DNA of 53,617 nt from Halobacteriales archaeon QS_3_64_16 (GCA_003021705.1 PXRJ01000068.1:1-53617); one strand, 5' to 3'; counted from the stretch's first letter, positions 33,964 to 43,734 are shown. Translations and numbers: made by a program. The notes: a model not told the origin generated them from the letters alone.

Positions 33964-36234
33964 TTACTCTACCTCGATGGACACCTCGCTACGAATGTCA
34001 CGCGAGGACCGACCGACGGCGACCGTAAACGTTCCCGGCGAAACCGTCCAGCCATCCTCTGGGTCGTAGTAGGCGAACGCGTCGCGATCGAGTTCGACCG
34101 CTACGTCGCGCCGCTCGCCCGCCACGAGGTGAACCTTCGCGAACCCTTTCAGTTCCCGCTCCGGCCGTGGAACGTTCGGGTGGCCCTCGCCGACGTAGAC
34201 CTGTACCACGTCACTTCCCGCTCGGTCGCCGACGTTGCGAACAGGGATGGTTACCTCGACCGGGAGATCGATATTGGGATCCAGGCTGCTCACAGTAGGG
34301 CCACTACCGGTGTCGTTGCTCGTATCGTCGCTACCGACGCTTTCGATCGCCAGGTCGCCGTACTCGAACTCGGCGTAGGACAGGCCGTGACCGAAAGGGA
34401 ACAGTGGGTCGGTACCCTCGCGGTCGAAGTACCGATAGCCGACGAAGACACCCTCGTCGTAGTGAGCTTCCCCGGCCACGCCGGGAAAGGCCGCCTTGTT
34501 CGCGGTCGGGTACTCCGCGGCGCTGTGGCCGAACGTGACCGGGAGCCGCCCGCCGGGATCGTGATCACCGTACAACACGCTCGCGAGCGCCGCGCCGTCG
34601 GCCTGGCCGGGATACCAGGTCTCGAGGAGGGCGTCGACGCTATCGAGCCAGGGCATCTCGACCGGGCCGCTCGTCCGGCAGACGACGACCGTCCGCTCGG
34701 CCGCGGCGGCCACTCGGGAGACAAGGGCGTCCTGTGCGCCCGGTAGTTCGAGGTCCGAGCGGTCCTCGCCCTCGGTCGTGTCGTCCTCGACCACGACGAC
34801 CGCACAGTCGGCGGTCTCGGCCGCGGCGACCGCATCGTCAAGCGACGCCTCGGAGCCGGAATCGACATCGGGGTCAGCGTCGTCGCTCGATGCCTCACCG
34901 CTACTCGCGCTGCTGTTTTCGCCCGCCCTTTCCTCCGATTCGAACGCGTCGAATAGCGAGGATTCGGTGATTGGAGCGAGGCCGCGCTCGAAGGTCACCT
35001 CGTCCGCTCGCTCGCGGAGGCCATCGAGGGGACTAATCTGGGCGAACGGCGTGATTTCCGAACTCCCGCCGCCGCCGAGCTTGGCGCGATCGGCGTTCGG
35101 CCCACAGAGCGCGACCGTCGTGTCCTCTTCGAGCGGCAGTACTCCATCGTTTTTCAGCAGGACGGTACCCTCGCAGGCCGCCCGGCGAGCGACTTCGCGG
35201 TGCTCTAACGTATCGAGTTCGCCGTCCGACCGTTCATTCCCCGCTTCGTCTCCATCGAGCAGACCGAATCGATCCATCGTCCGCAGGATTCGACGTACCT
35301 TCTCGTCGATACTTCCCTCACTCCCGCTCTCGCTCACCGCGCCGTCCACGAGGGCATCCCGCAGCGGGTCGCCGAACAGCCCGCCCTCGTGCATGTTCGG
35401 CAGCGTCGCGGGGAACTCGATTCCCGCGGGATCGATCGCCTCGGGCAGGGCCTCGGCGGCCGGCAGTTCCTCGAAGGGAACGCCAGGCATCTCGAGATCG
35501 AGGCCCGCACGCGCGGCACCGACGGCGCTCTCGGTACCCCACCAGTCCGAAACGACGAAGCCTGAAAAATCCCACTCGTGTTTGAGGACTTCGGTAAGGA
35601 GCCGGCGATGATCGCTCATATGAACACCGTTCACGCGGTTGTAGGCCGTCATCACCGCAGCGACGTTCGCCTCCTCGATCGCCGCGCGGAAGGCGGGAAA
35701 GTAGAGCTCGCGCAGCGCGCGCTCGCCGACCACGGCGCTCACGTCGTAGCGGTCGGTCTCCTGGTTGTTCGCGACGTAGTGTTTTATCGTCGCCATCACG
35801 CCCTCCGATTGGACGCCATAGACGTACTCGACGGCCAGACGCGACGCCAGGAAGGGATCCTCGCCGTAGTACTCGAAGTTCCGCCCGCCCTGTGGAACGC
35901 GGGCGATATTGATACCGGGAGCGAGCAGGACGTTTTGCCCGTAGGCGCGGGCCTCGCGGGAAATCGCTGCGCTGACCGCGCGGGCGAGGGGTGGGTTCCA
36001 GGACGCAGCGAGCGATATCGAGGCCGGGAAGCCAGTCGCCGATCCGTCTTCCGGACGGACCCCGAGCGGGCCGTCGACGAGCCGGAGTGCCGGAATCTCG
36101 AGCCTTTCGATCGGCGAGACGTAGCCGGTCGCCACTCCCTCGGGATCGGGCCCGCCCCGGATCAGACGCAGCTTCTCCTCGATCGTCAGTTCGTCCAACA
36201 ACGACGCGACGCGCTCATTGCTCACTGGCCTCAC
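33964..36234 (-). CDS. Glycoside hydrolase family 3 beta-glucosidase
   Basis: 756 residues. TIM-barrel domain with the nucleophile Asp in FVVSDWWGTE (near residue 235) and IKHYVANNQETDR (KH of the active site, near 150). Then the alpha/beta sandwich domain, and a C-terminal fibronectin type III-like domain starting near 640 (VRNVGDRAGSDVVQVYVG). No signal peptide, so it is likely cytoplasmic. An acidic, Ser-rich stretch of about 35 residues inserted near 430-465 appears to be a halophilic addition. The start is a GTG at 36234; a second GTG three codons later is equally possible. It converges on the Fe-S oxidoreductase gene with an 18-base gap. Confidence 0.92.
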   Translation of the reverse strand: MRPVSNERVASLLDELTIEEKLRLIRGGPDPEGVATGYVSPIERLEIPALRLVDGPLGVRPEDGSATGFPASISLAASWNPPLARAVSAAISREARAYGQNVLLAPGINIARVPQGGRNFEYYGEDPFLASRLAVEYVYGVQSEGVMATIKHYVANNQETDRYDVSAVVGERALRELYFPAFRAAIEEANVAAVMTAYNRVNGVHMSDHRRLLTEVLKHEWDFSGFVVSDWWGTESAVGAARAGLDLEMPGVPFEELPAAEALPEAIDPAGIEFPATLPNMHEGGLFGDPLRDALVDGAVSESGSEGSIDEKVRRILRTMDRFGLLDGDEAGNERSDGELDTLEHREVARRAACEGTVLLKNDGVLPLEEDTTVALCGPNADRAKLGGGGSSEITPFAQISPLDGLRERADEVTFERGLAPITESSLFDAFESEERAGENSSASSGEASSDDADPDVDSGSEASLDDAVAAAETADCAVVVVEDDTTEGEDRSDLELPGAQDALVSRVAAAAERTVVVCRTSGPVEMPWLDSVDALLETWYPGQADGAALASVLYGDHDPGGRLPVTFGHSAAEYPTANKAAFPGVAGEAHYDEGVFVGYRYFDREGTDPLFPFGHGLSYAEFEYGDLAIESVGSDDTSNDTGSGPTVSSLDPNIDLPVEVTIPVRNVGDRAGSDVVQVYVGEGHPNVPRPERELKGFAKVHLVAGERRDVAVELDRDAFAYYDPEDGWTVSPGTFTVAVGRSSRDIRSEVSIEVE

Positions 36235-36383
36235 CTCGCGGTCGGGTCATCGATCGGGGTTCTCGATGCTGGCACATAGAGGGTCGGGTGCGGAGGGGCG
36301 GTAGTACGATCCGATCGACGCCAAGGGGAGAGCGTCGAGCGAAAGGATGGTATTCGGTCGGGCCTACTCTACGACATCGAACC

Positions 36384-37340
36384 ATGACGCTCGCGGATTT
36401 CCTCGAGAAATCGAAGGGTCGCCTCGCGACCCAGGGCACCGACGCGCTCGGGCCGATCGCGAAGGACTTCGCTTCGAGCGCGCTCGTCCGCGTCTTCAAG
36501 CGCCTCGATCCCGACCTGGGCTACCGGGTCTACGACCGGGACTGGGACGTGTTGCTCGTCCTCGACGCCGCGCGTGCGGACATGTACTTCGAGATCGCCG
36601 GCCGCGGCCGCGCCGAGCTCTCGTGTGCGAGCGCCTCGACCGAGTGGATAGAGAAGAACTTCGCCAAGGAATATCGCGCCGAGACGAGAGAGACGGCCTA
36701 CGTCACCGCAAACCCCCACTCGAACCAGCTTCGGCCCACTGACTTCGGCCTGCTCGACGAAGTCTGGCGAACCGACTGGGACGAAAGTCGGGGAACGATC
36801 CCGCCCGAACCCATCACCGACCACGGGATCAGTGCCGTGCGCTCCGGGGAGTACGACCGGGTGATACTGCATTACATGCAGCCACACTTCCCCTTTATTG
36901 GAGCCGCACAGCAGTTCGGGCGCATGCAGCGGGAGAACTTCGGCTACGGCGTGAACACCGAGAACGTCTGGCCTCGCGTCCAGACCGGCGTGCTCGATCG
37001 CGAGGCCGTGATCGACGCCTACCGCGAGAACCACCGCTACATCTACAAGCACATCCAACGGGTTCTCGAAAACACCGATGGTATCGTCGCGATCACCGCC
37101 GATCACGCGAACGCCCTGGGCGAGTGGGGTCTGTGGGGCCACCGACAGTACCTCCCGTCGCCGGCGATTAGAACTGTGCCCTGGGACGTCCGTGCCTGTC
37201 AGGACGAGCGGACCTACGATCCCGGCGAGGTCGAGCTCTCGACGCGACCTACCGAGGAGCAGGGTACTGAGGGCACCGACGGTAGCGACGTCGATGCGAC
37301 GGTCGCCGACCGACTGCGCCAGCTCGGCTACCACGAGTGA
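36384..37340 (+). CDS. Sulfatase-fold (alkaline phosphatase superfamily) protein
   Basis: 318 residues. VLLVLDAARADMYFE near residue 55 is the first metal-ligand strand of the superfamily, HYMQPHFPFIG near 170 follows, and VAITADHANALGEWGLWGH (near 235) carries the D-H and H metal ligands. This short type is common in haloarchaeal cell-surface glycan clusters, probably acting on phosphate- or sulfate-modified glycans or lipids, but the reaction is not known. A glycosyltransferase gene follows 43 bases later on the same strand, supporting a surface polysaccharide role. Confidence 0.8.
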   Translation: MTLADFLEKSKGRLATQGTDALGPIAKDFASSALVRVFKRLDPDLGYRVYDRDWDVLLVLDAARADMYFEIAGRGRAELSCASASTEWIEKNFAKEYRAETRETAYVTANPHSNQLRPTDFGLLDEVWRTDWDESRGTIPPEPITDHGISAVRSGEYDRVILHYMQPHFPFIGAAQQFGRMQRENFGYGVNTENVWPRVQTGVLDREAVIDAYRENHRYIYKHIQRVLENTDGIVAITADHANALGEWGLWGHRQYLPSPAIRTVPWDVRACQDERTYDPGEVELSTRPTEEQGTEGTDGSDVDATVADRLRQLGYHE

Positions 37341-37383
37341 ACGTGTTGACGGTGAGTACTCCGGAACTGTTCGCGAGTGATCT

Positions 37384-38310
37384 ATGAGCGACCCTACCGA
37401 CTCCGAATCCGAGGTCCGCTATAGTTTCCTGACGACGAACTATAACAAGGACGACGTACTCGAACGAAGCCTTCGGGGTATGCTCGACGGGTTGCCGGCA
37501 GCCGGCGAGTTGATCGTCGTCGATGGGGGTAGCACGGACGGTAGCGTCGAAAGCCTCCGTGCGCTCGAAGCACGCGACGACCGGCTCCGGGTCGTCGTTG
37601 CACCGTCCAATCTCGGCGAGGGACGCCAGATCGCCTTCGAGCGTGCCCGCGGCGAGATCTGCGTTCAGCACCTGGATACCGACCGGGAGTACGCCCCCGC
37701 GCTCCGGGATCTCTTGGAGGTCTTCGAGGAGCTGGAGAACGAACACCCGGACCTCGTGCTCTGCACGCTCGATTCCCTCTATATCTCGCGTCCGAAACCG
37801 ATCCGCGAGGCGGGCGGGTGGCCGCCGCTCGGGCGCGTCGAGGAACGAGTGTTCGTCGAACGGCTCTGTCGATCGGGTGCTACCCTCCGAATCCTGCCGG
37901 TCTCGCTGAGCCGCGAACTCCCAACAGCGGATGCGGCATCCGCTCAGGCGCGCGCCCGGAAATGGCGGCTGACCGCTCGCGACCTGCTTCGCGTCGGCTT
38001 TCCCCTGCGGGCAGTCCTCCAGTACAACCACCGCCGCTTCTCGGTCTCGAAAGCCTTGCTCGCCGACCTGCTCTGCCTACTCGCCGCGTACGACGCACGA
38101 CGGGCCAGGTCGGTCGCGCCTGAACCCGGCGCTCCCCGCGGGCCGGAGGTGATCGAGTCCTGGCAAGAGATCCTCCGGCATCACCCTTCGTTCGTCCCGG
38201 ACGGCAAGCATGCGATCCTCTCGCCGACCGACATCTCGGTGTCCTTTCCCGAGGAGGCGTGGGTCGATCTCGACTCCGAGCCCGCGACCCCATCGAGAGA
38301 CGGCGGCTGA
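37384..38310 (+). CDS. Family 2 glycosyltransferase
   Basis: 308 residues: YSFLTTNYNKDDVLERSL, then LIVVDGGSTDGSVESL (near residue 45) and CVQHLDTDREYAPAL, with D-T-D as the metal-binding D-x-D (near 95). The region after residue 200 is a basic helix and tail with no recognised domain. It probably shares a transcript with the sulfatase-fold gene upstream. The pair may modify surface glycans or lipids; donor and acceptor are unknown. Confidence 0.85.
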   Translation: MSDPTDSESEVRYSFLTTNYNKDDVLERSLRGMLDGLPAAGELIVVDGGSTDGSVESLRALEARDDRLRVVVAPSNLGEGRQIAFERARGEICVQHLDTDREYAPALRDLLEVFEELENEHPDLVLCTLDSLYISRPKPIREAGGWPPLGRVEERVFVERLCRSGATLRILPVSLSRELPTADAASAQARARKWRLTARDLLRVGFPLRAVLQYNHRRFSVSKALLADLLCLLAAYDARRARSVAPEPGAPRGPEVIESWQEILRHHPSFVPDGKHAILSPTDISVSFPEEAWVDLDSEPATPSRDGG

Positions 38311-38438
38311 GCGTGTCGTCGCGTCGTCCGGCCAGAGTAGGAGTGCAGGCAGAAAATGACATCACGATCGGTGTCGACCACTTTCCGGCGGTCAACCGGG
38401 TGCAACACGGATTTGAGTGATCGCTCCGTAGCATCGCC

Positions 38439-39485
38439 ATGGATCTCACACATCGCCCGCGTCGCCGCCGAACCGACGGGCTTCGCCCCTTAGTGCGCGA
38501 GACGAGCGTCGAGGCGAGCGATCTCGTCGCTCCGGTCTTCGTCGACGCGACCATCAACGAACGGATGCCCATCGAGTCGATGCCCGGCCAGGAGCGCGTC
38601 CCGATCTCCGAGGCCGTTGCCCGCGTCGAGGAGATCGAAGCGACGGGCGTCGAGGCGGTGATCCTCTTTGGCATCCCCGAGTCCAAAGACCCTCAGGGAA
38701 CTCGGGCGTGGGCCGACGATGGCGTCGTACAGGAGGCTACCCGCCGGATCGAACGCGAGACCGATATGTACGTGATCACCGACGTCTGTCTCTGTGAGTA
38801 CACCGATCACGGTCACTGCGGGATACTCGAGGAGAGCGCTCGCGAGCGAGCCGAAAGGAGTGGTGGAGAGGGGACAGCAGCCGACGGTGGCGCGATGGCT
38901 GCCGAGACCGGCAAGCCGGCACTCACCATCGACAACGACGAGACCCTCGCGTTGCTCGCGAAGACCGCCCGCTCACACGCAGAGGCCGGCGCGGACATGG
39001 TCGCCCCGAGCGCGATGGTAGACGGGCAGGACGGAGCGATCCGGAGCGAACTCGATCGGGCAGGACTGGAACACACCGCGATCATGAGCTACGCCGCGAA
39101 GTACCAGTCGGCCTTCTACGGACCATTCAGAGACGCCGCGGACGGCGCGCCGGCCTTCGGCGATCGACGTCACTACCAGATGGACCCAGCGAACAGCCGG
39201 GAAGCCCTCCGAGAGGTCGCTTTGGACGTCGAGCAGGGCGCGGACGTCCTCATGATCAAACCCGCCCTGCCGTACCTCGATGTCGTACGGGACGTGCGCG
39301 AGAACTTCGACCTCCCGGTAGCGGCTTACAACGTCTCGGGCGAGTACGCCATGCTGCACGCCGCCGCCGAGAAGGGCTGGCTCTCGCTCGAAGACGTCGC
39401 CTACGAGTCCCTGCTCTCGATCGAGCGCGCCGGTGCGGACCTAATCGTCACCTACTTCGCCGAAAGCGTCGCCGACCGACTCTGA
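38439..39485 (+). CDS. hemB: Porphobilinogen synthase (delta-aminolevulinate dehydratase)
   Basis: 348 residues. Condenses two 5-aminolevulinate into porphobilinogen. The metal-binding cysteines are in DVCLCEYTDHGHCG (about 117-130), the zinc-using type. Schiff-base lysines are in SYAAKYQSAFYGPF (near 213) and MIKPALPYLD (near 268). An acidic, Gly-rich insertion of about 15 residues after ARERAERSG is not usual in the family. It is the first tetrapyrrole gene of the window; the others are at 42076, 46023 and 47183. Confidence 0.96.
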   Translation: MDLTHRPRRRRTDGLRPLVRETSVEASDLVAPVFVDATINERMPIESMPGQERVPISEAVARVEEIEATGVEAVILFGIPESKDPQGTRAWADDGVVQEATRRIERETDMYVITDVCLCEYTDHGHCGILEESARERAERSGGEGTAADGGAMAAETGKPALTIDNDETLALLAKTARSHAEAGADMVAPSAMVDGQDGAIRSELDRAGLEHTAIMSYAAKYQSAFYGPFRDAADGAPAFGDRRHYQMDPANSREALREVALDVEQGADVLMIKPALPYLDVVRDVRENFDLPVAAYNVSGEYAMLHAAAEKGWLSLEDVAYESLLSIERAGADLIVTYFAESVADRL

Positions 39486-39767
39486 ACACGGTTCCTGACC
39501 GGCCCAAACCAGTCATCCTGCCGTTGCACTCTCGTTGCTTCGATCTTTCTCGACTCTGATAGTCCGTGCGCTCGCCCGACGCCGCGCGCGAGCGCCAGCG
39601 GCGCGACTACCGTCGTGGCCCGACACTATCGATGAACGATCGGTCGGATCGTGGTGGAAATTCGAGTACGATCTCGACGAACAACGGCCTTATATCCGTA
39701 ATACTGTACCCTAAAACGACCGCTCGTCTATAATCAAGGCACAAAACTGTACGGCAATATCTCCAAG

Positions 39768-39777
39768 ATTTATATAG
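39768..39777 (+). promoter_or_regulatory. Distal TATA-like box in the amt upstream region
   Basis: ATTTATATAG in the 403-base gene-free stretch 39486-39888. That stretch grows steadily AT-richer from about 39660 and contains no gene that I can support. This box would give a leader of about 85 bases. Confidence 0.4.
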
Positions 39778-39850
39778 TAGTTCATCGTGGTATCGATCCG
39801 TGAATAGTAGTACAAGCGTGGCACGAATCAGTGTTGTAGTGAACGCACAG

Positions 39851-39860
39851 ATAATAATAG
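39851..39860 (+). promoter_or_regulatory. Proximal TATA-like box of amt
   Basis: ATAATAATAG, 29-38 bases before the ATG at 39889, the usual distance for a leaderless transcript. Two boxes suggest alternative starts under nitrogen control. Confidence 0.5.
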
Positions 39861-39888
39861 ACCGTGGCGTACGGCAGAGCGTGATCGG

Positions 39889-41610
39889 ATGAGTCCCGAT
39901 CTGCTGCTTCAGATCGATGCCGGGGCGCTCGCCGAGGGTGTCAACACCGTCTGGGTGCTGACGGTGACCTTCCTGATCTTCTTCATGCACGCTGGCTTCG
40001 CCATGCTCGAGGCCGGGCAGGTGCGCTCGAAGAACGTCGCGAACCAGCTCACGAAGAACATGCTCACCTGGTCGATCGGCGTGATCGTCTTCTTCCTCGT
40101 CGGCGCGGCGATCTCCGCGATCGTCGGCGGCCTCACCGGGGGAACGAGCGTCCCGATCGTCGGGGCCTTCGCGGACGTGATCGCCCCTGCCGACCCGACG
40201 TCGTGGGTCGGCTGGCTCTTCGGCGCGGTCTTTGCGATGACTGCGGCGACGATCGTCTCCGGGGCGGTCGCCGGTCGATGCAAGCTCCGGGCGTACGTCG
40301 GCTACACGATCCTACTCGCGGCGATCATCTACCCCGTGGTCACCGGCTTCACCTGGGCCGGGGGCTTTCTCGCGACGATCCTCGGGGTTGGCTTTCACGA
40401 CTTCGCGGGCGGGATGATCGTCCACGGCATGGGCGGGATCGCCGGTCTGACCGCCGCCTGGGTGATCGGTCCCCGGATGGATCGTTACCGCGAGGACGGC
40501 AGCGTCAACGTCATCCCCGGCCACTCGATCACCTTCGCCGTACTCGGCACGCTGATCCTCGCCTTCGGCTGGTATGGCTTCAACGTCGGGACCGCGGCAA
40601 CGGTCTTCGCCGCCGAGAACGGCGGGCTCGCACTCGATGCCTTCGCCGGCACGGTCGGGCGCGTCGCACTGACGACGACGCTCGCGATGGGTGCGGGTGC
40701 GATCGGCGCGGCGGGCGTCTCACTCTATCGGACCGAGAAGGTCGATACCCTGTTCGTCGCCAACGGGATGCTCGCCGGCCTGGTAGGCATCACTTCGATC
40801 ACCGACGCGACGGCCTGGTGGGGCGCGTTGCTCGTCGGCCTGCTCGCGGGCGGGCAGCTCCCGATCGTCTTTGCGTTCGTCGAGAAGAAGTTGGAAATCG
40901 ACGACGTCTGTGCGGTCTTCTCGGTGCACGGCTCGGCCGGAATCCTAGGTGCGGTGCTCTTCCCGTTCGTCGCGGTCGGTGGCTTCTCGTTCACTCAGTT
41001 GCTCGCCCAACTAATCGGCGTGGCGGTCATCGCCGGCTGGACGGTACTGGCTACCGCAGCGATCTTCGGCGCGTTCAAGATGGTCGGCCAGGCCCGCGTA
41101 AGGCCCGAGCACGAACGGGAGGGCCTGGACATCGCCGAACACGGCGTCGAGACCTACCCCGAGTTCGGCTTGGGTGAATCGAATCGTGGTTCGGTCACCG
41201 ACGGCGGACAGCCACGGGCCTACGACATCGACGACGTGCGTACCGACGGCGGGCAGTCCAACGACGGTCGGTTGAAGATGGTGACAGCGATCATCCGTCC
41301 CGACAAGCTCTCCGAGGTCAAGCAGGGCCTCTCGGAGGCCGGCGCGCCCTCGCTGACGGTCACGAACGTCAGCGGCCGGGGCAGCCAACCGGTCAAGACG
41401 GGCCAGTGGCGTGGCGAGGAGTACTCCGTCGACCTACATCAGAAGGTGAAAGTCGAGACCGTCGTCGCCGACATCCCCGCGGAGGACGTGGTGAGCGCGA
41501 TCGCCGAAAGCGCGAGTACCGGCGATCCGGGCGACGGCAAGGTCTTCGTCTCGCCGATCGAGAACGCCTACCAGATCCGGACCGGAAAGGAGGGAACCGA
41601 GGCCGTCTAA
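39889..41610 (+). CDS. amt: Ammonium transporter fused to a PII (GlnK) domain
   Basis: 573 residues in one frame. Residues about 1-410 are Amt: eleven hydrophobic helices, with the pore histidines in [14 protein letters not shown] and [16 protein letters not shown] hydrophilic acidic linker (about 410-461) leads into a complete PII protein at 462-573. The PII has the T loop ([21 protein letters not shown]) and the C-terminal signature [22 protein letters not shown]. The site of the uridylylated tyrosine of enteric PII appears to be Trp. PII normally binds Amt from the cytoplasm and blocks the pore, responding to ATP, ADP and 2-oxoglutarate; here plug and pore are covalently joined. In other haloarchaea amt and glnK are neighbouring separate genes. 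Confidence 0.95.
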   Translation: MSPDLLLQIDAGALAEGVNTVWVLTVTFLIFFMHAGFAMLEAGQVRSKNVANQLTKNMLTWSIGVIVFFLVGAAISAIVGGLTGGTSVPIVGAFADVIAPADPTSWVGWLFGAVFAMTAATIVSGAVAGRCKLRAYVGYTILLAAIIYPVVTGFTWAGGFLATILGVGFHDFAGGMIVHGMGGIAGLTAAWVIGPRMDRYREDGSVNVIPGHSITFAVLGTLILAFGWYGFNVGTAATVFAAENGGLALDAFAGTVGRVALTTTLAMGAGAIGAAGVSLYRTEKVDTLFVANGMLAGLVGITSITDATAWWGALLVGLLAGGQLPIVFAFVEKKLEIDDVCAVFSVHGSAGILGAVLFPFVAVGGFSFTQLLAQLIGVAVIAGWTVLATAAIFGAFKMVGQARVRPEHEREGLDIAEHGVETYPEFGLGESNRGSVTDGGQPRAYDIDDVRTDGGQSNDGRLKMVTAIIRPDKLSEVKQGLSEAGAPSLTVTNVSGRGSQPVKTGQWRGEEYSVDLHQKVKVETVVADIPAEDVVSAIAESASTGDPGDGKVFVSPIENAYQIRTGKEGTEAV

Positions 41611-41611
41611 C

Positions 41612-41790
41612 ACCCACTCTTTTGCCGAGGTCCTCACTCATGGTTCGAGACGCCTTCGGCGTCTTGTCATCTGCTCACGGGCCGGAGGCCCGTTCGCAGG
41701 TTCATGGGACTCGCAAAGTCCCACGCTCATCACGAAAGACGCTCCGCGTCTTTCGAACGACTTCGCTCGTTCGTTGCGGGCTCGGCAAAA
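41612..41790 (+). terminator. Stem-loop after amt, with hairpins nested in its loop
   Basis: TTTTGCCGAG (41620-41629) pairs with CTCGGCAAAA (41781-41790), ten bases. It starts two bases after the amt stop, with ACCCACTCTTTTGC-GAGGTCCTC in common with the stem-loop after the TFS gene (ACCCACTTTTTTGC-GAGGTCCTC). Here the loop is about 150 bases and holds array C. A T run right after the stop fits archaeal termination. Confidence 0.5.
41648..41754. repeat. Hairpin array C
   Basis: Four perfect hairpins: 41648-41654/41658-41664 (loop TTC), 41678-41683/41687-41692 (GGA), 41705-41711/41717-41723 (CGCAA) and 41734-41742/41746-41754 (TCC). Linkers match array B (CGTTCGCAGGTTC and CGCTCATCAC around the third stem) and array A (GGTTCGAGAC and TTTCGAACGACT). 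The gap 41611-42075 contains no gene; its last 190 bases hold the second copy of the dispersed repeat and the hemL upstream region. Confidence 0.85.
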
Positions 41791-41877
41791 ACCTGTTCTC
41801 GCTCGTTTCACTCGCGAGAACAGGGAGTGGGAGGTGAGTGACCGAAGGGAACGAACGGGAACGACCGCGGACTAAAG
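41787..41877 (-). repeat. Dispersed repeat, copy 2
   Basis: Reverse complement follows copy 1 at 27864-27961 block by block: TTTAGTCC, GGTCGTTCCCGTTCG, CCCTTCGGTC, CTCACCTCCCACTCCC, then GAGAACAGGTTTTTGC. The internal stem is CTGTTCTCGC/GCGAGAACAG. Confidence 0.8.
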
Positions 41878-42075
41878 ACGCTCACTCATCGCCTCCGGCG
41901 ATTCGTTCGCGGGGAACCGCTCGCCACCGTCGGTGGCTCGCGGATGCGAGCCGTACGCGACGAAGTGGCCCGGCTCCTCGACCGCTCGATTCCTCTCCGC
42001 TACTCTATCCGAACCCTGGCCGAACGGAATCGGAGCACGGTAGGACTTTCACGCCTGGGGGCAAAGATCTGGGAT

Positions 42076-43416
42076 ATGAACCACGACCGCTCCCGCGATC
42101 TCTACGATCGGGCACTGTCGGTGCTCCCCGGCGGGGTGAACTCCCCGGTTCGTGCGGCGACCGAACCCTACCCTCAGTTCGCCGCCCGCGGCGAGGCGGG
42201 CCACCTGATCGATGCCGACGGCAACCGGTATATCGACTGGGTGATGGGCCTGGGCCCGCTGTTGTACGGCCACGACCTGCCCCAGCCCGTCGAGTCGGCG
42301 ATCCAGTCCAGAGTTAGCGAGGGACCGGTGTACGGCCTGCCGACCGAGATCGAGGTCGAACTCGCCGAGTTCGTCTCCCGCCACGTTCCCTCCGTCTCGA
42401 TGCTCCGGTTCGTGAACTCGGGGACCGAAGCCACCGTCTCTGTGATACGGCTCGCCCGGGGCTACACCGGTCGGGACAAAGTCGTCATCATGCAGGGCGG
42501 GTATCACGGCGCTCAGGAGTCGACCCTCGTCGAGGGCGACCGTCGGGCCCCGCGGCCGAGTTCGGTGGGTATCCCCGAGGAGTTCGCGAACCACACGATC
42601 CGGGTCCCGTTCAACGACACCGAGGTCGTCCAGGACGTCTTCGCGGAACACGGTGGGGAGATCGCCTGCGTGCTCGTCGAGCCGATCCTCGCGAACAAGG
42701 GGATCGTCGCGCCGATCGAGGGCTATCACGAGACGCTGCGGGATCTCTGTACCGACCACAACTCCCTGTTAGTGTTCGACGAGGTGATCACGGGCTTTCG
42801 GGTCGGCGGCCTCGCCTGCGCCCAGGGAAAATTCGACGTGACGCCCGATCTCACGACCTTCGGGAAGCTCATCGGCGGGGGCTTTCCTGTCGGGGCTATC
42901 GGAGGAAAGACGGAGATCATGGAACACTTCACCCCGACTGGCGACGTCTTTCAAGCGGGCACCTTTTCAGGCCATCCCGTGACGATGGCCGCAGGGCTCG
43001 AGTCCCTGAAGTTCGCCGCGGAGAACGACATCTACGAGCACATACACGAATTGGGCGATCGGCTTCGCCGCGGGCTTACGGAGGTCGTCGCCGAGCAGGC
43101 CCCCGAGTACACCGTCGCGGGCACCGATGGCATGTTCAAACTCCTGTTCAGCCGGGAGAGTCCCTCGGGATTCGAGGACCACTGCGAGGCGGGCTGTGAG
43201 CAACGCAGCGACTGCCCGCGGTACGACCGGTGTCCGAAGACCGGCGGGGACGTAGCGAGCGGGGAGACCGACCGCTGGCGGCGGGTCTTCTGGGGCGAAA
43301 TGAAAGAGCAGGGAATACTCCTCTCACAGAACCAGTTCGAGTCCCAGTTTCTCACCTACGCACACACCGAAGAAGACGTGGACGACACGTTAGAGGCGTA
43401 CAAAGAGGCGTTGTAG
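42076..43416 (+). CDS. hemL: Glutamate-1-semialdehyde 2,1-aminomutase
   Basis: 446-residue PLP enzyme making 5-aminolevulinate, the entry to tetrapyrroles in the C5 pathway. [10 protein letters not shown] opens the protein, [20 protein letters not shown] binds phosphate, FDEVITGFR holds the cofactor Asp, and the Schiff-base lysine is in [12 protein letters not shown]. Unusually, a Cys-rich insertion (C370, C374, C380 and C386; C-x3-C-x5-C-x5-C) interrupts the C-terminal domain before a short spacer and [13 protein letters not shown]. The start [14 protein letters not shown] is set by family alignment; the frame is open for 44 more codons upstream. Confidence 0.95.
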   Translation: MNHDRSRDLYDRALSVLPGGVNSPVRAATEPYPQFAARGEAGHLIDADGNRYIDWVMGLGPLLYGHDLPQPVESAIQSRVSEGPVYGLPTEIEVELAEFVSRHVPSVSMLRFVNSGTEATVSVIRLARGYTGRDKVVIMQGGYHGAQESTLVEGDRRAPRPSSVGIPEEFANHTIRVPFNDTEVVQDVFAEHGGEIACVLVEPILANKGIVAPIEGYHETLRDLCTDHNSLLVFDEVITGFRVGGLACAQGKFDVTPDLTTFGKLIGGGFPVGAIGGKTEIMEHFTPTGDVFQAGTFSGHPVTMAAGLESLKFAAENDIYEHIHELGDRLRRGLTEVVAEQAPEYTVAGTDGMFKLLFSRESPSGFEDHCEAGCEQRSDCPRYDRCPKTGGDVASGETDRWRRVFWGEMKEQGILLSQNQFESQFLTYAHTEEDVDDTLEAYKEAL

Positions 43417-43504
43417 CTGCCGAATCAGACAGGAACCGGTAGCGACGCTCTCGAACCGAGAAGACGGTGCCAATAGCGACAACGAAAACTGTGATCTCAG
43501 CAGG

Positions 43505-43640
43505 GGTGGGACTGAAAGGGGCTGTGGCTCTTCGGGGAAGCACGACGACACAAGCACCGCAGGCGAGCGACCAAAGGGAGTGAGACGAGGAGCGCAGGGA
43601 GGCGCGCGACCCGAGAGCCACAGGGGCTTTCGAGGTCACT
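43505..43640. repeat. Inverted-repeat element between hemL and the PurM-like gene
   Basis: Perfect ten-base arms CTGTGGCTCT (43522-43531) and AGAGCCACAG (43614-43623), 82 bases apart, preceded by GTGGGACTGAAAGGGG and followed by GGGCTTTCGAGG. The inside is purine-rich with GAGCGA-like motifs. No open frame of interest is present. The 318-base gap 43417-43734 is otherwise empty, apart from the start region of the next gene. Confidence 0.6.
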
Positions 43641-43734
43641 ACTAGCTCCCCGTTTTCCACTACTGCTAGACGCCACCCACAAGTACGACCCTATCCCGAT
43701 ACTGAGAAATGACCGGAAAAGTCGACCGGAAGAC

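Noticed and set aside
36369..37334. Minus-strand open frame opposite the sulfatase-fold gene
   Set aside because: Shadow frame; the plus strand has the superfamily metal motifs.
43505..43640. CRISPR repeat
   Set aside because: GTGGGACTGAAAGGGG looks a little like the end of haloarchaeal CRISPR repeats, but it occurs once, without spacers or cas genes.
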